This document shows, piece after piece, positions 25,949 through 30,381 of a DNA stretch of 30,381 bases. The notes under the pieces were generated by a model that had not been told where the DNA came from, made no database searches, and worked only from the letters and a program-made list of their open reading frames with translations. The stretch is from Agmasoma carcini (nom. nud.) (lineage: Eukaryota; Microsporidia; Thelohaniidae). Position numbers and translations under genes: made by a program. Positions within the stretch are counted from its first letter, which is position 1. Every line of letters starts with the position of its first letter. The stretch covers positions 1-30,381 of the forward strand of contig JAOXFI010000039.1 of the NCBI GenBank assembly GCA_029232285.1, written 5' to 3'.

Positions 25949-26870
25949 TGACAATTTTTTTTCAATTGTATTTATAGTTGATTTTTTATTAAAAAATATT
26001 TAATTAATTAAAAATTTGACAATATCATATATTTATCAATTCAATAATAAAATTGTATTATATAATTTAATTAATGTAGTATGTTTTACATAATTAAACA
26101 CTTTTGATAAAAAAAAATATTTTAAGTATAGATGAATTAATACAGGATTTTTTAAGACTTGATATATTATAAAATAGGTATATTAAAGGATTAGACTGAA
26201 AGACCATATAGCTAATATTAAAATATATATTTAATACTTATATTATTAAATTAATTATACAAATAATCAACTTGAAACATCAGAGATATTATTTTTAATT
26301 AATTAAATAAAGTTAAACCAAAAAGGTTTTAGTTCACTTATGATACATCAAATATGATTAATAACAAAATATAAAACTTTTTTTTATTTATCAAGGTAAT
26401 ATGATGACCATTAATAGTAAATATTTTTAGTTTTATCAGAACTTCTGATAATGAACTATTTTTAAGAATAATAAATAATTCTTATAAGGATACCATTTTA
26501 GATTTGAAATTTGTATTTACTGGGTATGTCTTAACAATATTCAATTATAGTAATAACATTTAAACCGTTATTTATCTATCTAACATATTTTTATATTATA
26601 CTTAATCAAAAATATTAAAAAATAAAATTGATATGATTTTTATGAGAAGGGTGTTTAGATAAGACTTTATGCTATTAAAAACAATTAAAAGTGTTCATAA
26701 AGGCATTTCTTTTGTTTATTACGTTATAAATATACTCCAATAATGATATTAATTATTTTTTGACTAATTATGATCAATTTTCCAATAAACGGTTTCATAC
26801 TGGACTACAGATAATCTAACAAGAATATTTATATGGTTATTAACTCATGTTAAGACATGAATTAATAATG
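25949..26870. other. Long AT-rich stretch, no gene seen
   Basis: No protein-like frame, tandem array or transposon relic could be supported. AATTAATTAAA-type words are scattered, and the first 60 bases contain the promoter of the 120-aa gene. Confidence 0.35.
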
Positions 26871-26968
26871 TATACACTACAATATATTCATATAGTACAT
26901 ATTATTGACTTATAATCAAAGTCAAATATGAATTATAATGTGTACCTATGAATATATTGTAGTGTATA
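26871..26968. mobile_element. MITE-like palindromic element, 98 bp
   Basis: A perfect 22-bp inverted repeat (26871-26892 and 26947-26968) flanks a 54-bp loop. Inside the outermost TA the tips read CACTACAATATATTCATA, and TA follows at both ends. This fits a miniature non-autonomous Tc1/mariner-type element with TA duplication. The tips differ from the CAGGGTTGG of the Tc1-like copy at 22 kb, so it would belong to another family. Alternatively it is simply a strong hairpin. Confidence 0.6.
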
Positions 26969-27149
26969 TGTCGGTGAGTAACACTTTAAATGTGATTGAA
27001 ATAAATAGATTTAATACAGTGTGGTGAGTATAAAAATTCTTAAATAATTGGAGGATAAGGTTAAGGCATATGAAAGTATTGTTATATTAAAAAATCGGAT
27101 TTTAAAAGATAAATATTAAGTACAATCATTTAACAACATCATAATAAAT

Positions 27150-27670
27150 AATAACAAGTTTAGTTATTAAATATGAATAAACACAAGCCAGTATAGATTG
27201 GAAACCTCTCCAATCATTTTCTACAATTAATTTTAAAGTTTCAGCAAACCTAGAAAAGTCAAACCCTTAAGTAAAAACATCTAAAACCAAACAACAGTAA
27301 ATAAAATGTAGAAGGGAAACAGCTGGAGATAACGACCATACTCTTATCGTGTTTTGTAAAAGAGAGTAGAAAAACTAGAGTGTAATGCCTTCATAGATGG
27401 TGAAAATAAGGTTTTAATGATATCTTACTATATTGTAGCTGTATTTAGTGCTATTACACAAACTGTGTAGCTTATATCTTCAAAAAGTGATCCTTCCTTG
27501 TCAATGAAGAAGAGCTGTCTGTATATCGATCGCAACTAGTTTCACAGAGTGAACAAAAATATCTGTATTCCCTTGGCAGACCCTAACCTGTTATAGTTGA
27601 ATTTATGTTGTTTCCAACGTTATCACTCTGCAGCGAGTGAAGGTCTGAACTATTACAGAGCCAATATCAC
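27150..27670 (-). repeat. Dispersed structured repeat, copy F (reverse)
   Basis: Read on the minus strand: GGCTCTGTAATAGTTCAGACC, CACTCGCTGCAGAGTG (hairpin), ATAACGTTGGAAACAAC (GTTG-GAAA-CAAC hairpin), TTAGGGTCTGCC, TTGTTCACTCTGTGAAACTA, GATCGATATACAGACAGC, GAAGATATAAGCTACAC, GTGTAATAGCACTAAA, TACAATATAG, AGTTTTTCTACTC, AAAACACGATAAGAGTATGG, TGTTTTTACTTAAGGG and GGAGAGGTTTCCAATCTATA. It is the best-preserved full-length copy and has no tandem expansion. CAGACC and GGTCTG in the 5' part can pair and enclose the two hairpins. Confidence 0.75.
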
Positions 27671-28149
27671 AACATATTTTATTATTAATCAGGGAAGTAA
27701 AGGTTTTATATATATTTATAAACAAATTATTAGAAATAAATAATTTTATTTATATTCAGACTTAAATTCTTTATCAGAAATCGTATCAATTATTCTAATG
27801 TGATATTATTCATAAGTATTGAACTCGTCTTTGATTTATTTTATACCTTTTCAAAAACACTCCTTTACACACCAAGAAAAATTAATACAATTTTCTAGAT
27901 AATTAAAAATTCATGAAAAAAAATCATTAAGCTTGAAACATATCATAGTCATTACAAACACTATTGGTTCTATATGACTTACTATTGACCTATCTCATAT
28001 CTTATGAATTAAAAATATATTTAGGAATAATAAATAAGTTTATTGTACCAATATAACCACAAATGTTAACTTTTTAAATATGAACTGCTTTAAATTTCAT
28101 AAATACACACATAACTTATGTTATTTAGGCACTAGCCATACACATCAGA
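27671..28149. other. AT-rich spacer, no gene seen
   Basis: No supportable coding frame or repeat was found between dispersed copy F and the tandem array downstream of the homeodomain gene. Confidence 0.35.
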
Positions 28150-28740
28150 CATGTTCCTCTATGTCAATCATACATATCATTATCTTATCATCAGCATGAT
28201 AAGAAACATCAGAGAAGTTCCTATATGTCAGTTACACACGTCTTCTCGCTATAATCAACATCACATATGTTCTTCTATAATAGTTATACACACCCTCCTA
28301 TTATCATCAATACGATAAGAAACATCATATATGTTTTTCTATGTTGGTATCCACCACCTCTTAATCTTATCATCAACATGATAAGAAACATCAGAATATT
28401 CGTCCCTTAATCGTATCTTTTACACACCTCTTAATCTTATAATCAACATGATAAGAAACATCAGAATGTTCGTCCCTTAATCGTATCTTTTACACACCTC
28501 TTAATCTTATCATCAACATGATAAGAAACATCAGAATGTTCCTTTATCATAACTACACACATCTCCCCATCATCATTAAGCATAAACATTTATCATAACT
28601 ACACACATCTTCCCATCATCATCAAATATATTCCTTTATCATAACTACACACATCTTCCCATCATTATCACCATATTATGCTTCCCTATGTATCTTATAC
28701 ACACATCATCCTCTTATCATCAATTTGATATGAAACATCA
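28150..28740. repeat. Composite tandem repeats with hairpin units, 3' of the homeodomain gene
   Basis: There are several related units. Three units of about 67 bp at 28365-28545 carry CTTATCATCAACATGATAAG (an 8-bp inverted repeat with a 4-base loop), AAACATCAGAATGTTCGTCC and TTAATCGTATCTTTTACACA. Older diverged units lie at 28180-28365. A shorter unit (TTTATCATAACTACACACAT, then CTTCCCATCATCATC) repeats three to four times at 28545-28670. ACACAC is common to all. Confidence 0.85.
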
Positions 28741-28849
28741 TTTATGCTTATTTTTGATTGATCAAATGGAAATTTTTTTAAAAATTTTAAATTTATCACA
28801 TTTTTCTTCATTAAATTGATTTTCACAAAAAAAAATAATTTGCAAAATT

Positions 28850-29623
28850 TTAATAACGTTTATCCTTATGATGCTGATTCATATCAGAATAATAATCTCC
28901 ATAGTCACTTTGCTCTCTCTGATTATACATTGGATCAATATTATAACATCCATCATGCAATGTATAATCAATAGGATTCATCTCCATTTCAGGAGAGATA
29001 TTCAACGTCTCATACAAATCATATGACTTACCGCCTTTTGTAACATTCTTCTCTTCAATAATCTTATTCTGTTGTCTCTTCATCTTAGCCCTATAGTTCT
29101 GAAACCATATCTGAACTTGTCTAGGTGTCATCTCAAGTTGATCACTCAACTTAAGTCTTTTTGTTCTATCAGGTTTAGGATCCTTTTCAGCCTCATTTAC
29201 GAGGATTTTCACCTTATCAGGTGATATACGACCTTTATTTCTATCAGTACTGCTAGAATATCTAGATTGTTTGGGTTTCCTCGAATATATTTGTCTCCTA
29301 GCATCGTCTACATTATATTGTATATATCCATTATGATCACCATTATATGTTGCTACTGTTGTAAAAAATTCATTATTAGAACCTCTAGTGTAGTATGGAT
29401 AGTGGCCAGGCTGAAAACTATCTAGCTTAGCGTAGTGATAGTCGTTGTATCTTTGGTTATAGTAATCATTGTATTGATATTGTTGAGGATATTGATAGAC
29501 ATATGGATCAACTTGAGGTAGTTGTTCTTGTGGAGTTATTGTTGGTTGTACTTCCTCTGAGTCATCATCTTTAATCATACATTTACTACTTCTCCTTTTA
29601 GTGCTTTTGTCCTGCTTAGACAT
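28850..29623 (-). CDS. Homeodomain transcription factor, 257 aa
   Basis: A DNA-binding regulator. The homeodomain spans about residues 126-186; recognition helix 3 reads RQVQIWFQNYRAKMKR (168-183). The invariant W, F, N51 and R53 are kept, while position 52, usually Arg or Lys, is Tyr. Helix 1 lacks the common LE..F pattern and helix 2 has RLKLSDQLEMTPRQ, as in divergent fungal and microsporidian homeodomain proteins. An N-terminal Tyr/Gln/Asn-rich stretch (YVYQYPQQYQYNDYYNQRYN) is probably a disordered activation or interaction segment. The C-terminus is acidic/Tyr-rich. The start at 29623 has AAAATTTTAGTCATCC on the minus strand just upstream. Composite tandem repeats follow the stop. The target genes are unknown. 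Confidence 0.92.
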   Translation of the reverse strand: MSKQDKSTKRRSSKCMIKDDDSEEVQPTITPQEQLPQVDPYVYQYPQQYQYNDYYNQRYNDYHYAKLDSFQPGHYPYYTRGSNNEFFTTVATYNGDHNGYIQYNVDDARRQIYSRKPKQSRYSSSTDRNKGRISPDKVKILVNEAEKDPKPDRTKRLKLSDQLEMTPRQVQIWFQNYRAKMKRQQNKIIEEKNVTKGGKSYDLYETLNISPEMEMNPIDYTLHDGCYNIDPMYNQREQSDYGDYYSDMNQHHKDKRY

Positions 29624-29645
29624 ATGGATGACTAAAATTTTTATT
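29624..29645 (-). promoter_or_regulatory. Start-proximal promoter motif of the homeodomain gene
   Basis: On the minus strand AAAAATTTTAGTCATCCAT leads into the ATG. It is the same AAAATTTTAGTC word as in front of eL33. Confidence 0.65.
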
Positions 29646-30274
29646 TTTTAACAAACTGTTTATCAAAAAGTAGATCAAAGGGGAGGTTAGTTAGATTAAT
29701 TTATAGAAGTTTATTTGAAGTTTATGAGATAATGTTTATATTTTTTGTATAAAATTTGAAAAGGAGAATATAAACAAAAGATTTTAGGATTGGAGGTAAA
29801 ATGAAAAAGGAAGGAAGAGGGTGAAAAAAGGGTAAGATTGTGATTATTTGTGTATGTTTAGTTAGTTAATGGTGTTGTGAATTGGATAATGAAGTCATAT
29901 GGGGTTTTTATTGTTTTTTAGAAATTTATTGATAAGATTGAAGTCTAAGAGTTTTTAATTAATTAAAAAATGTAATTATAGATAAAACACAATCAATTGT
30001 ATTTGATGAAATTAAGCCTGTGCATTAATTAATTAATTTTAATTAATGAAAATAAATTAAAAAATAAACAAAAAAATTAAAAATTTTTATTAGAAATGAT
30101 TTTTATTTAGATAAGATCTATTATATTTATTAATAGAAAGTATAATAATATGGTTAAGTGTTGTGTCTCTAGTGTTTGGTTTGAAGCTTTTTGAGCATTA
30201 AAGTTTATTATTTTAGAATATCAATTATTAAAGTTAATATTTAATAATATATTTATAATTGTTCGTTTTATAAA
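29646..30274. other. AT-rich upstream region of the homeodomain gene
   Basis: No gene seen. On the plus strand the part at 29750-29900 is purine-rich with G-containing words (GGAAGGAAGAGGGTG). 29950-30100 is built of TTAATTAATTAA-like palindromes. This longer-than-average 5' flank could hold regulatory sites, but no specific operator is recognisable. Confidence 0.35.
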
Positions 30275-30381
30275 AATTAGTTAGTCAAATATTTGGTTAG
30301 TTAGTTAGTTAGTCAAATATTTGGTTAGTTAGTTAGTTAGTCAAATATTTGGTTAGTTAGTTAGTTAGTCAAATATTTGGT
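30275..30381. repeat. 28-bp tandem repeat running off the window end
   Basis: The word TCAAATATTTGG occurs every 28 bp (30285, 30313, 30341, 30369), separated by four TTAG tetramers. CAAATATTTG is itself a palindrome. The array reaches the last base, so its full length is unknown. Confidence 0.93.

Noticed and set aside
30275..30381. Telomere repeat
   Set aside because: TTAG tetramers are interrupted every 28 bp by TCAAATATTTGG, which fits a minisatellite rather than a telomerase product.

Overview
This window looks like nuclear DNA from a microsporidian: an obligate intracellular, fungus-related parasite with a very AT-rich genome. The evidence is as follows. There are eukaryotic housekeeping genes without introns and mostly shorter than usual: MCM5, TSR3, NOP10, eL33, the Pol II/Pol I/Pol III shared subunit RPB5, a CK1-type kinase and a homeodomain protein. 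Start codons are preceded within a few to about 20 bases by an AAAATTT-like block and usually a short C run, the signal described in front of microsporidian genes. Several genes have a short hydrophobic N-terminus and no recognisable family, as expected of secreted parasite proteins. Relics of Merlin (ISXO2-like), Tc1/mariner and Ginger-like integrase transposons match types known from microsporidia. I cannot name the genus. All calls come from reading the sequence; no database search was possible.

Layout. Positions 1-2.2 kb hold a broken alpha/beta-hydrolase-like gene and a secreted-type gene interrupted by one in-frame stop. Positions 2.2-6.6 kb are accessory DNA: a copy of an unnamed dispersed repeat (copy A), a Merlin fragment, a roughly 2-kb inverted-repeat-bounded element with a decayed KRBA2/Ty3-like integrase, and a decayed Tc1/mariner gene. 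A second secreted-type gene (7.0-8.4 kb) is followed by two more copies of the unnamed repeat (B and C). Positions 10.0-18.6 kb are the dense housekeeping core: MCM5 and TSR3 on the minus strand; CK1-like kinase, NOP10 (56 aa), an unrecognised gene and two tandem paralogous secreted-type genes on the plus strand; then eL33 and a small basic protein on the minus strand, the latter divergent from RPB5 across only 37 bp. Positions 18.6-28.8 kb are again mostly accessory: repeat copies D, E and F, two Merlin relics, a Tc1-like element with clear terminal inverted repeats and TA duplication, a small palindromic MITE-like element, and two small genes that share a C-terminal signature. A homeodomain gene lies at 28.85-29.6 kb, and the window ends inside a 28-bp tandem repeat.

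Two patterns cut across the window. First, six copies (A-F) of a roughly 450-680 bp non-coding repeat occur in both orientations and share several short, relatively GC-rich blocks. One block can form a 4-bp hairpin with a GAAA or TAAA loop. I do not recognise this family and consider it the best candidate for something undescribed. Second, many genes are followed by a different private minisatellite, with units from 8 to about 81 bp. This makes the 3' flanks unusually repetitive while the 5' flanks stay compact and carry the conserved start-proximal motif.
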